Source: JAZQHR01 sp045540815 (GTDB taxonomy: Bacteria; Bacillota; Clostridia; UMGS1810). From it: a stretch of 19,484 bases of DNA. How positions within the stretch are numbered: the first letter of the stretch is position 1; each line of letters begins with the position of its first letter. Of the stretch, positions 7,047 to 14,551 are shown in pieces. The translations under genes and the position numbers were made by a program. The notes below the pieces were generated by a model. That model saw nothing but the letters and a program-made list of their open reading frames with translations. It searched no databases and had not been told where the DNA came from. The stretch lies in the NCBI GenBank assembly GCA_045540815.1, contig JAZQHY010000034.1, forward strand, positions 1 to 19,484. The letters run 5' to 3'.

Positions 7047-8777
7047 ATGCTTAGAACACATACTTGTAATGAACTAAGAGAAAGCGATATCGGGGCTAAA
7101 GTTGTACTATCAGGTTGGGTAGATACTATCCGTGACCACGGCGGTGTACTATTTGTTGACCTTCGTGACCATTATGGTATCACACAGGTGGTAGTATCAG
7201 ACGACGCTATGCTAAAAGGTATCGCAAAAGAAACAGTTATAAAGGTAGACGGTACAGTTTCAAAAAGAGATGAGGAAACTGTAAATACAAAACTTGAAAC
7301 AGGTACTATCGAGGTTAAAGCAGATGCAGTAGAGGTACTTGGTCCTTGTGAAAATACTGTTCCGTTTGAGATTGCAAACTCACTTGCTACAAGAGAGGAC
7401 GTTAGACTAAAATATCGTTATCTAGACCTTAGAAATCCAAAGATACACCAGAACATCGTTCTTCGTTCAAAGATTATTAGCTATTTAAGAAAGCAGATGG
7501 AAGAGCTTGGTTTTATGGAAATTCAAACTCCAATCCTAACTGCATCATCACCTGAAGGTGCGCGTGACTACCTTGTACCTAGCAGAAAGCACAAAGGTAA
7601 ATTCTATGCACTTCCACAGGCACCACAGCAGTTTAAACAGCTTCTTATGACATCAGGCTTTGATAAATATTTCCAGATTGCACCGTGTTTCAGAGACGAA
7701 GACGCTCGTCAGGACAGATCTCCTGGTGAGTTCTATCAGCTTGACTTTGAAATGGCTTTTGCCTCGCAGGAAGATGTATTTGAAGTTGCTGAAAAAGTAG
7801 TGTTCAATACTTTTAAAGAGTTTACGGATAAGAAAGTGTCAGAGCCACCGTTTACACGTATCACTTATGCTGATGCTATGGCAAAATACGGCACAGATAA
7901 GCCTGACCTAAGAAACCCATTAATCATACACGACTTGACTGAATTTTTCTCAGGCGTTGAATTCCCGCTATTTAAGGGTAAACCTGTTCGTGGTATCGTT
8001 GCAGATTGCTCGGGTAAATCAAAGAAATTCTTTGAAGATTCACTAAAATTTGCTACAAGCATCGGTATGAAAGGTCTTGGATACCTTACACTAACAGATA
8101 GTGAGTACAAAGGCCCTATCGCAAAATTCCTTTCTGATGAGCAGAAAGCTACTCTTACTGAAATGGTATCTATCAAGGAAGGCGAAACTCTATTCTTTAT
8201 CTGTGATGCAATTAGCGTAGTTAACCGTCTTGCAGGTGAAATCAGAACCTGGCTTGGCGAAACACTTGATATTATAAACAAAGATGCATACGAATTCTGT
8301 TTTATAGTAGATTTCCCTATGTACGAATTAAATGCAGAAACTAATAAAATAGACTTTACACATAACCCGTTCTCTATGCCACAGGGCGGTCTTGAGGCAC
8401 TTGAAAACAAAGACCCGCTTGAAATATTTGCATATCAGTACGATATCGTATGTAACGGCGTTGAGCTTTCATCAGGTGCGGTTAGAAACCACAATCCTCA
8501 TATAATGAGAAAAGCGTTTGAAATTGCAGGTTACGGTGAAGAAGACCTTAAAGCAAAATTCGGCGCACTTTACACAGCATTCTCATTTGGTGCTCCTCCA
8601 CACGCAGGTATGGCACCTGGTGTTGACAGAATGGTTATGCTTATCGCTGAAGAAGAAACTATCAGAGATGTAATCGCATTCCCTCTAAACGGAAACGCGC
8701 AGGATCTTATGATGGGCGCGCCAAGTGAAGTTAGCGAACAGCAGCTTCGTGAGGCAAACATCAGCATTAGAGAATAA
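7047..8777 (+). CDS. aspS: Aspartate-tRNA ligase, probably nondiscriminating (Asp/Asn)
   Basis: This class II synthetase charges tRNA(Asp), and probably tRNA(Asn), with aspartate. The 576-aa length fits bacterial AspRS. It has an N-terminal OB-fold anticodon domain, the class II catalytic core with motif 2 around FRDEDARQDRSPGEFYQ, the bacterial GAD-type insertion, and motif 3 around GMAPGVDRMVML. The C-terminal block IRDVIAFP followed by AQDLMMGAPSEV is typical of the AspRS form found with GatCAB. In the anticodon domain the sequence RDHGG carries His31. A histidine here is associated with nondiscriminating AspRS (E. coli has Leu). The ribosome-binding site is AGGAGGT. It heads the operon behind the T-box, with gatC 16 bases downstream. 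The AspRS call is certain; dual specificity is inferred. Confidence 0.97.
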   Translation: MLRTHTCNELRESDIGAKVVLSGWVDTIRDHGGVLFVDLRDHYGITQVVVSDDAMLKGIAKETVIKVDGTVSKRDEETVNTKLETGTIEVKADAVEVLGPCENTVPFEIANSLATREDVRLKYRYLDLRNPKIHQNIVLRSKIISYLRKQMEELGFMEIQTPILTASSPEGARDYLVPSRKHKGKFYALPQAPQQFKQLLMTSGFDKYFQIAPCFRDEDARQDRSPGEFYQLDFEMAFASQEDVFEVAEKVVFNTFKEFTDKKVSEPPFTRITYADAMAKYGTDKPDLRNPLIIHDLTEFFSGVEFPLFKGKPVRGIVADCSGKSKKFFEDSLKFATSIGMKGLGYLTLTDSEYKGPIAKFLSDEQKATLTEMVSIKEGETLFFICDAISVVNRLAGEIRTWLGETLDIINKDAYEFCFIVDFPMYELNAETNKIDFTHNPFSMPQGGLEALENKDPLEIFAYQYDIVCNGVELSSGAVRNHNPHIMRKAFEIAGYGEEDLKAKFGALYTAFSFGAPPHAGMAPGVDRMVMLIAEEETIRDVIAFPLNGNAQDLMMGAPSEVSEQQLREANISIRE

Positions 8778-8793
8778 TAGGGGGTAAGCCATA

Positions 8794-9075
8794 ATGGACT
8801 TAACTATTTTAACAAGACTTGAAAAGTTAAATCAGCTTTCGCTTACAGATGACGAAAGAGCAGAACTTATTTCGTTTTTCGATAAGGCTGAAGGCGATTT
8901 TGCAAAATTAAATGAAGTAAATACTGAAAATACTGAGAGAATGGTACACGTAATGCCTATGACAAATGTCATAAGAGAAGACGTTGAAAAGAAACTCTTC
9001 ACCCGTGATCAGCTTCAGGCAGATGCGCCTGAGTCAATGGACGGATACTGGCAAGTACCTCGTCTTGTAGAATAA
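8794..9075 (+). CDS. gatC: Aspartyl/glutamyl-tRNA amidotransferase subunit C
   Basis: GatC is the small structural subunit that wraps around GatA and GatB in the tRNA-dependent amidotransferase. The 93-aa length is normal. Family landmarks are the N-terminal helical part with LEKLNQLSLTDDER, the block VHVMPMTNVIREDV, and the closing DGYWQVPRLVE. A GGGGG ribosome-binding site precedes the ATG. It lies between aspS and gatA with short gaps. Nothing suggests decay, in contrast to the catalytic site of gatA next to it. Confidence 0.95.
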   Translation: MDLTILTRLEKLNQLSLTDDERAELISFFDKAEGDFAKLNEVNTENTERMVHVMPMTNVIREDVEKKLFTRDQLQADAPESMDGYWQVPRLVE

Positions 9076-9093
9076 TAGGGAGGTTGAGTGAAA

Positions 9094-10287
9094 ATGAATT
9101 TATATATAAGTAAATCAGACGCAGACTCTGGTAAAAAAGTCGTTTTAGACGATATGATACTAACTACGCACCTTCCTACATCTGCAGGTTCAAAGATGCT
9201 CGATGGTTATAAGAGTTTATTTGAAGCAGAGGTTGTAACGAAGCTTAAAGATGCTGGTTTCAATCCTTACGCAAAGGCAAATACAGGTGAGTTTGGACTT
9301 GGACTTCTTGGCGAAACTTCATTTTATGGTGCATGTGCTGAAGATGGCAAGCTTAAAAATGCCGCTGCAGAAATAGTAAAATCAGGTGAAGCAGATGCAG
9401 CCGTTGTTTTAGAGGTAAACGGCACATACACAAGAGCAGCAGCCCTTGAAAACCTTGTGTTTGTAAAACCAACTTATGGCACTGTGTCAAGATATGGCAC
9501 TATCCCTGCAGTATGCTCGGGTGAGGCAGTAAGTGTTGTTTCTAAAACTGCAGAAGGTTGCCGTAAGATATTATGTACTATTTCAGGACACGACGATAAA
9601 GACGGCACAAGCCTTCCTGAAGATAAATGCGCACTACTTAAATGTGATGCAGACAGATGCGAAATAAAGAAAATAGCACTTGTAAAATCACTTTACGATA
9701 CAGTAGATGATGAAACAAAAGCGATAATTGATGCATTTAAAAATGATGCAGGCGTCGAGGTTGTAGAAATAGATGCTACAGAGCTTTTAAACGCAAAACC
9801 TGCTTGGAATGTTCTTATGAGCGCAGAGCTTTGCAACAACGTCTCGAGATATGACGGCGTTAAGTATGGCTATCGCACTAAAAACTACACCAATATTGAC
9901 GAACTTTACACAAACAGCAGAACAGAAGCATTTGGATATCTAACAAAATCTACTATTTTGTTTGGTTCGGAAACTCTTTCTGACGATAATTATATGAAGG
10001 TATATGACAAATCTCTTAGAATGAGAAGAGTACTTAGCGAATGTATGAATAGCCTTCTTGGTGACTATGATGCGCTACTTCTTCCTGCATGCTCAAAGAG
10101 AGCATATAGCGAAGCGGAAGTAAAAGAAAATAAATACATTTCGTATGACGAAAGTCTGTATACTGCACCTGCTGCTATTACAGGACTTCCTGTAGTGGTT
10201 GCAAATGGTGTTCAGCTGGTTGGCAAGGCATTTTCTGAAAACAGCCTTTTGGATTTAGCAAAAAAACTTGAGGGGGAGGGCAAATAA
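9094..10287 (+). CDS. gatA: GatA-family protein lacking the amidase catalytic triad
   Basis: GatA normally frees ammonia from glutamine for GatB. This 397-aa protein aligns to GatA along its length (GETSF, KPTYGTVSRYG, SGHDDKDGTS, VSRYDGVKYGY, then ELYTNSRTEAFG). Canonical GatA has about 485 residues; here the first 60 or so are missing and the active site is gone. By hand alignment to S. aureus GatA, Lys79 falls on Asp19 (VVLDDM). The cis-Ser154 in GGSSGGSAAAVAAG falls on Leu87 (DGKLKNAAAEIVKSG). The nucleophile Ser178 in GSDTGGSIR falls on Thr111 (LEVNGTYTR). No stop or frameshift is present, and ribosome-binding sites are good, so it is not an obvious pseudogene. I prefer ATG 9094; a GTG at 9088 is possible. 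It may be a structural subunit in an ammonia-fed GatCAB. Confidence 0.88.
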   Translation: MNLYISKSDADSGKKVVLDDMILTTHLPTSAGSKMLDGYKSLFEAEVVTKLKDAGFNPYAKANTGEFGLGLLGETSFYGACAEDGKLKNAAAEIVKSGEADAAVVLEVNGTYTRAAALENLVFVKPTYGTVSRYGTIPAVCSGEAVSVVSKTAEGCRKILCTISGHDDKDGTSLPEDKCALLKCDADRCEIKKIALVKSLYDTVDDETKAIIDAFKNDAGVEVVEIDATELLNAKPAWNVLMSAELCNNVSRYDGVKYGYRTKNYTNIDELYTNSRTEAFGYLTKSTILFGSETLSDDNYMKVYDKSLRMRRVLSECMNSLLGDYDALLLPACSKRAYSEAEVKENKYISYDESLYTAPAAITGLPVVVANGVQLVGKAFSENSLLDLAKKLEGEGK

Positions 10288-10288
10288 T

Positions 10289-11725
10289 ATGAAATTTGAA
10301 ACAGTCATTGGACTTGAAGTTCACGTTGAGCTTGCTACTGAGTCAAAGATATTTTGCTCTTGCTCAGCAAAATTTGGCGCGGAAGCAAACGACCACGTTT
10401 GCCCTGCATGCTGCGGTATGCCGGGTATGCTCCCAATAGTAAACAAACACGTAGTTGACCTTGGTATGACAGCCGGTATGATGCTAAACTGTGATATCAA
10501 CCGCACTACTACATTTGATAAAAAGAGCTATTATTACCCGGATCTTCCATGCTCATACCAGACTACACAGTGGTTTGCGCCAATATGTGTAAATGGTGCT
10601 ATCGAGATAGAAACATCTAAGGGTAAGAAAAACGTAAGAATTAAACAGATTCATATGGAAGAAGACGCAGGTAAGCTTGTGCATGACGACTGGACAGATA
10701 CATCGCTTGTTGATTATAACAGAACAAGTGTACCGCTAATCGAAATCGTTAGCCAGCCTGATTTATCAAGCGCAGAAGAAGTGCTTGCATATCTTGAAAG
10801 ATTAAGAGAATTACTTAGATTTGCTAAGGTTTCGGACTGCCGTTGGGAACAGGGTTCTATGCGTTGTGACGTTAACCTTTCTGTTCGTCCTGAAGGCTCG
10901 GATAAGCTTGGTGTTAGAACAGAAATGAAAAATATGAACTCTTTATCTGCTATTGCGCGCGCTATCGAGTATGAAACTACAAGACATATCGACGCTATTA
11001 AAAACGGCACAGAAGAGCTTGTGCAGGAAACAAGACGTTGGGATGATGTAAAGGGCAAGAGCTATGCTATGAGAAATAAGGAAACTGCAGGTGACTACAG
11101 ATATTTCCCTGACCCTAACATTATGCCGGTTGTTATAGACGATGAGTGGTATGGTAAAATCAAAGCCTCTCTTCCTGAACTTCCTGAAGTTAAGAAGGCG
11201 AGATATATTTCTGAGCTTGAACTAAGCGAATATGATGCAGAGCAGATTACACAGAGCAGAGCATTTTGTGATGTGTTTGAAGAGGCATATGATGTATGCA
11301 AATCTGCAAAAGAGGTTGCAAACTGGCTTATCACAGATTGTATGACTATCCTTAATAAAAAACAGCAGACAGCTGATATGCTATCCATAAGCGGAAAATC
11401 GCTTGGCGAGCTTATTAAGCTTGTCTCTGATGACAAGGTTACAAGAGGTAATGCAAAGAGAATACTTTCAGCTATGTTTGAAGGCGATGTAAACCCTCTT
11501 GAATATGCCGAGAAAAATGGTCTTATAGTATCAAACGATACAGGAAATATTGAGGCTATTGCAAAAGCAGTTGTTGAAGCAGACCCTAAGAGTGTTGCCG
11601 ACTATAAGAGTGGTAAGGAAAAGGCTCTTATGGCGCTATTTGGAAAATGTATGAAGGAGCTTAAGGGCAACTGTAATCCTCAGGTGCTAAGAGAAATACT
11701 TATTAAAATAATAGATAATGCATAA
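10289..11725 (+). CDS. gatB: Aspartyl/glutamyl-tRNA amidotransferase subunit B
   Basis: GatB phosphorylates the side chain of misacylated Asp-tRNA(Asn) or Glu-tRNA(Gln) and transfers ammonia to it. The 478-aa length is normal. The N-terminal cradle shows VIGLEVHVEL (metal-binding Glu and His retained) and a Cys set CSC...CPACCGMPG of the zinc-containing GatB type. Also seen are IKQIHMEEDAGKL and CDVNLSVRPEG, with a YqeY-like helical tail that binds tRNA at the end. I use the ATG at 10289, eight bases after AGGGGGAGGG; the frame extends upstream only to a TTG inside gatA. It starts directly after the gatA stop. The synthetase-like site appears intact although its GatA partner has lost glutaminase residues. 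Confidence 0.97.
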   Translation: MKFETVIGLEVHVELATESKIFCSCSAKFGAEANDHVCPACCGMPGMLPIVNKHVVDLGMTAGMMLNCDINRTTTFDKKSYYYPDLPCSYQTTQWFAPICVNGAIEIETSKGKKNVRIKQIHMEEDAGKLVHDDWTDTSLVDYNRTSVPLIEIVSQPDLSSAEEVLAYLERLRELLRFAKVSDCRWEQGSMRCDVNLSVRPEGSDKLGVRTEMKNMNSLSAIARAIEYETTRHIDAIKNGTEELVQETRRWDDVKGKSYAMRNKETAGDYRYFPDPNIMPVVIDDEWYGKIKASLPELPEVKKARYISELELSEYDAEQITQSRAFCDVFEEAYDVCKSAKEVANWLITDCMTILNKKQQTADMLSISGKSLGELIKLVSDDKVTRGNAKRILSAMFEGDVNPLEYAEKNGLIVSNDTGNIEAIAKAVVEADPKSVADYKSGKEKALMALFGKCMKELKGNCNPQVLREILIKIIDNA

Positions 11726-11757
11726 TAAATATGTGTTAATTTTGGTAGGTGAAGAAA

Positions 11758-12294
11758 ATGGAATTTAAGGCTAGGGTGTCTGACGAAAGTGCTATGAAAA
11801 GAGCGATCGTCAGAATATCACACGAAATCATCGAAAAAAACGAAAATTTAGATGATTTGTGCCTCGTTGGTATAAAAACCAGAGGTGTGCCTCTGGCAGA
11901 AAGAATTGCCGAGTGTATATTAAAATTTGAAGACAAAAACATAAGCGTCGGTGTACTTGATATTACCCTTCACAGAGATGACAGAGGTGACTCAAAAACC
12001 ACTGATGCACAAACGGGAACAGTAATTCCGTTTGATGTAAATGGCAAAAATATTGTTTTGGTAGATGATGTTATATACACTGGCAGAACTACCAGAGCTG
12101 CTATCGATGCTATAATATCGCTTGGCAGACCAGCTAAAATTCAGCTTGCTGTAATGGTAGACAGAGGACACAGAGAGCTTCCTATAAGAGCTGATTATGT
12201 TGGTAAGAATATTCCAACCTCCAAAAGTGAGATTATAAAGGTAAGTATTTTTGAAATTGATAAAAAAGACAGCATTGAGATATTTGAAAAATAA
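11758..12294 (+). CDS. pyrR: PyrR-type pyrimidine regulator / uracil phosphoribosyltransferase
   Basis: PyrR binds pyr-operon leader RNA in response to UMP in many Firmicutes and often has weak uracil phosphoribosyltransferase activity. The 178-aa product has the family start ending LVGIKTRGVPLAERI and the PRPP-binding loop IVLVDDVIYTGRTTR at about residues 99-113, followed by the PyrR block VMVDRGHRELPIRADYVGKN. I take the ATG at 11758; the GTG at 11749 is part of the ribosome-binding site TAGGTG. It follows gatB by 32 bases with no terminator or convincing promoter between, and a strong terminator follows. It is therefore likely the last gene of the T-box-controlled operon. No pyr genes or PyrR-binding leader are in the window. 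Confidence 0.95.
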   Translation: MEFKARVSDESAMKRAIVRISHEIIEKNENLDDLCLVGIKTRGVPLAERIAECILKFEDKNISVGVLDITLHRDDRGDSKTTDAQTGTVIPFDVNGKNIVLVDDVIYTGRTTRAAIDAIISLGRPAKIQLAVMVDRGHRELPIRADYVGKNIPTSKSEIIKVSIFEIDKKDSIEIFEK

Positions 12295-12304
12295 AAAGAT
12301 ATCT

Positions 12305-12338
12305 AAAAATCCCGAAGTAAAAACTTCGGGATTTTTTT
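12305..12338 (+). terminator. Terminator of the aspS-gatCAB-pyrR operon
   Basis: A 14-bp perfect stem (AAAAATCCCGAAGT at 12305-12318 with ACTTCGGGATTTTT at 12323-12336), an AAAA loop and a T run to 12338. The near-symmetric A and T runs let it work in both directions, so it may also end leftward transcripts. Confidence 0.96.
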
Positions 12339-12402
12339 ATTAATATGTAGAAATATAGTATTGCAGTGATGGATATCTTCATCCGCTTGAGCGGGTTAAA
12401 GT

Positions 12403-12576
12403 TTAATCATCTTTTTTATCAATCGGTTCAAACATTTTGCATTTATTATTGTTTAAAAGTCTTATCCAAGGGCATAATGTATTCACGCTATCAAGATATG
12501 CAAATCTAGCACCTGTTTTGCATTTTGAACATATTTTATCTGTAGGATTGAATTCGGTGACAGCTTTTTGATTCAT
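12403..12576 (-). CDS. 57-residue Cys-containing protein, function unknown
   Basis: A short reading frame encodes 57 residues, ending TAA at 12405-12403. It is supported by a GGAGA ribosome-binding site about 9 bases before the ATG and by a strong promoter (12609-12638). The protein has four cysteines, Cys16 and Cys19 as KICSKCKTG, Cys35 in TLCPW and Cys46 in NNKCKMF. This spacing suggests one bound zinc or iron. Two aromatic and hydrophobic patches lie between them; there is no signal peptide or membrane segment. I do not recognise the family. It stands alone between the convergent pyrR terminator and the SLH gene terminator. No good U-tailed terminator follows its stop, but the pyrR terminator could serve on this strand. 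Confidence 0.72.
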   Translation of the reverse strand: MNQKAVTEFNPTDKICSKCKTGARFAYLDSVNTLCPWIRLLNNNKCKMFEPIDKKDD

Positions 12577-12608
12577 ATTCTAATTCTCCAAAAATCAGTT
12601 TATAAATC

Positions 12609-12638
12609 ATTATATGCAATTTAATGTAATTGTGACAA
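12609..12638 (-). promoter_or_regulatory. Promoter of the 57-residue protein gene
   Basis: Read on the minus strand: TTGTCA (12638-12633), an 18-base spacer and a perfect TATAAT (12614-12609). It lies 33 bases before the ATG and downstream of the SLH-gene terminator, so it gives the small gene an independent transcript. Confidence 0.75.
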
Positions 12639-12643
12639 TAAAT

Positions 12644-12675
12644 AAAAGGCATACGTTTTAAAACGTATGCCTTTT
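12644..12675 (-). terminator. Palindromic terminator after the SLH gene
   Basis: A perfect 32-base palindrome (AAAAGGCATACGTTTT followed by its complement). It folds as a stem of about 14 bp with a minimal loop and a U-rich 3' side in either direction. It lies 24 bases after the SLH gene stop. Confidence 0.92.
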
Positions 12676-12698
12676 TATGTTTGTTATAGGGTTATTGA

Positions 12699-14516
12699 TT
12701 ATTCAGTGATGATAACTACTGACGATGCTTCAAACACACCATTTGTAGATGTACCAACAACGCTTACTGTACTGCCTACATTTACATAAGAAAGCTTAGA
12801 ATCTTTACCTGTTATAGAGTTAAATACTTTTGCTTTATCTTTTACAAATATCTGTCTTGTTATAGTCTGTGAAGTTGCAATATCAGTATATGTAAGCTGC
12901 ATCAATCCGTATGATGTGTTTACAAGATCAACTTTACCTGTAATCTGGAATGCTGCTACTACATCTGCAGTAGATATTTCAGTGATAGTGTCGCCACTTA
13001 ATGTTACATTTGCTGCTACACCAAGTCTTAGTCCGTAGATGTTTGATTCAGCATTATCTAATGTTATTTTAGCATTTCTTGATAAGAAATATTTGTTTGA
13101 TTGACCGTTTATTTTAAGTGTTACGCTTGGTGTATCAGATATAACGATTTCTTCAATTATACCTGTTTTACTAGATTTTGCACTTACCGCAACGATATCG
13201 GTTATTACTCCGTATTCAAGAGTAATTGTAACAGAATCTCCTACATATATATCGCTTAATGTAACAGTTTTTGTGTTTTTCTTTACAGTTACATTATTAG
13301 CTACAGTGTACTGATCGATATTGTCATTTGAGTCTTTGATTTCAATGTAGAAAGAAGGAGTAAGTATGATGTCAGATACAGTACCTTTAACTGTTGTTGT
13401 GCTGGATTCAGCGTTAATAACTATAACTTTTCCGCCTGAGATAACCATTTTCGCATAGTCGCCTGTTTTAAGTTTAGTAACTGAAGATGATGAACCGCCT
13501 CTTGTTACAACAACGTTATCAGCAAGGGTATATGTAACTTTTTCTGTTTCAGAACCTTTGTAAACTTTTAGAGTGATACGGTTTCCAGAAGAAAGAGATG
13601 TAATTTCACCAGATACTTCATCCTGGATATCAGTAAGCGTAGAATCTATAGCGTAAATTGTTGAATCTTTAAGTGTAATAACCGCGTTGTTTCCAACAGT
13701 TAGTTCCTTAAATGATATTTCTTTTCCATCATAAGTAATTCTTATGTCATTTACAGTGTAAGAGAATGAATCCCCGTCAACTGTCTTTAGTGTAAATATT
13801 TTTGAAGCAGGGTCAACCTTTGTTATTATACCTGCGTAGTATGTAAGGTTATTTAAATCCTGAACTTTCTTAAGAACAACTGCAGCCTGCGCTCTTGTAA
13901 CTTTTGTAAGAGGAGAGAATAGGTTGTCGCCCATGCCTTTCATTATTTCCTGATCAGTAACGTATTCAACGTATTTCTTTGCATGTGAAGGAATGTCAGA
14001 AGTATCAGCATAGTCTAAGAAAGAAATCATATTTTCTTTAACCTGCGCTTCAGCACCTAGAGCCTTTGTAAGAAGTATAGCTACTTCATATCTCATAAGA
14101 CCTGTTGACGCGTTTTCGCCGCCAATATAATCTTCAAGTTCATCTTCAGTTATAACACCTTTTGTAAGAAGATATGCTACCTCTTCTTCGCCGTAATTGA
14201 TAGGGTATGTAGAAAATACTTCTTCATAAGCCTCGTGTGATTTTTCTACAAGTGTAGCATTTTCGTCTTTTGTAGAACCAAGTATTCTTGCGATAAGAAC
14301 AAGTGATTCAAGCTTTGTAACAGTATTTTCAGGTCTAAACGAGCCGTCCTCATAACCTTTGATAATACCATCATCTGCCATTGACTGGATTGCATCAACA
14401 GCCCAGCTGTATTTTGAGCTTGGTACATCTGCAAATGATGCCGCAAAAGATGTAATTGACATTGCAAGCACTGTAATTGCTGCTAACACAGCGGTAAGTT
14501 TTTTAAATTTTTTCAT
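12699..14516 (-). CDS. Secreted S-layer-homology protein with five C-terminal beta repeats
   Basis: An exported cell-surface protein of 605 aa, probably anchored to secondary cell-wall polymer by its SLH domains. It has a signal peptide (about residues 1-26, MKKFKKLTAV start, cut near SFA-A). Three SLH modules follow: about 28-78 (FADVPSSKYSWAVDAI, then GIIKGYEDGSFRPE), a divergent one at about 100-153, and about 165-218 (IMKGMGDNLFSPLTKVTRAQ). The rest (about 228-604) consists of five diverged 65-80-residue repeats. Each has a G-I/E-I start, a beta strand of T-L-K type, a Tyr-x-V/L centre, a V-G/T-G-D/N segment and a closing I-T/V-I strand. The ribosome-binding site is AGGGAGG. It starts 35 bases after the tsaD stop and may be read through from that operon. 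The specific role is unknown. Confidence 0.92.
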   Translation of the reverse strand: MKKFKKLTAVLAAITVLAMSITSFAASFADVPSSKYSWAVDAIQSMADDGIIKGYEDGSFRPENTVTKLESLVLIARILGSTKDENATLVEKSHEAYEEVFSTYPINYGEEEVAYLLTKGVITEDELEDYIGGENASTGLMRYEVAILLTKALGAEAQVKENMISFLDYADTSDIPSHAKKYVEYVTDQEIMKGMGDNLFSPLTKVTRAQAAVVLKKVQDLNNLTYYAGIITKVDPASKIFTLKTVDGDSFSYTVNDIRITYDGKEISFKELTVGNNAVITLKDSTIYAIDSTLTDIQDEVSGEITSLSSGNRITLKVYKGSETEKVTYTLADNVVVTRGGSSSSVTKLKTGDYAKMVISGGKVIVINAESSTTTVKGTVSDIILTPSFYIEIKDSNDNIDQYTVANNVTVKKNTKTVTLSDIYVGDSVTITLEYGVITDIVAVSAKSSKTGIIEEIVISDTPSVTLKINGQSNKYFLSRNAKITLDNAESNIYGLRLGVAANVTLSGDTITEISTADVVAAFQITGKVDLVNTSYGLMQLTYTDIATSQTITRQIFVKDKAKVFNSITGKDSKLSYVNVGSTVSVVGTSTNGVFEASSVVIITE

Positions 14517-14551
14517 TTGAATAACCTCCCTGAAAATTTTATTTAAAATTT

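Noticed and set aside
9094..10287. gatA as a frameshifted pseudogene
   Set aside because: The frame is open from start to end, family blocks stay in one frame through the C-terminus, and the catalytic motifs are replaced by substitution rather than interrupted. I report it as an intact gene with lost active site.
12340..12402. CCGCTCAAGCGG small hairpin downstream of the 57-residue gene as its terminator
   Set aside because: On the minus strand the stem is short and is not followed by a U-run.
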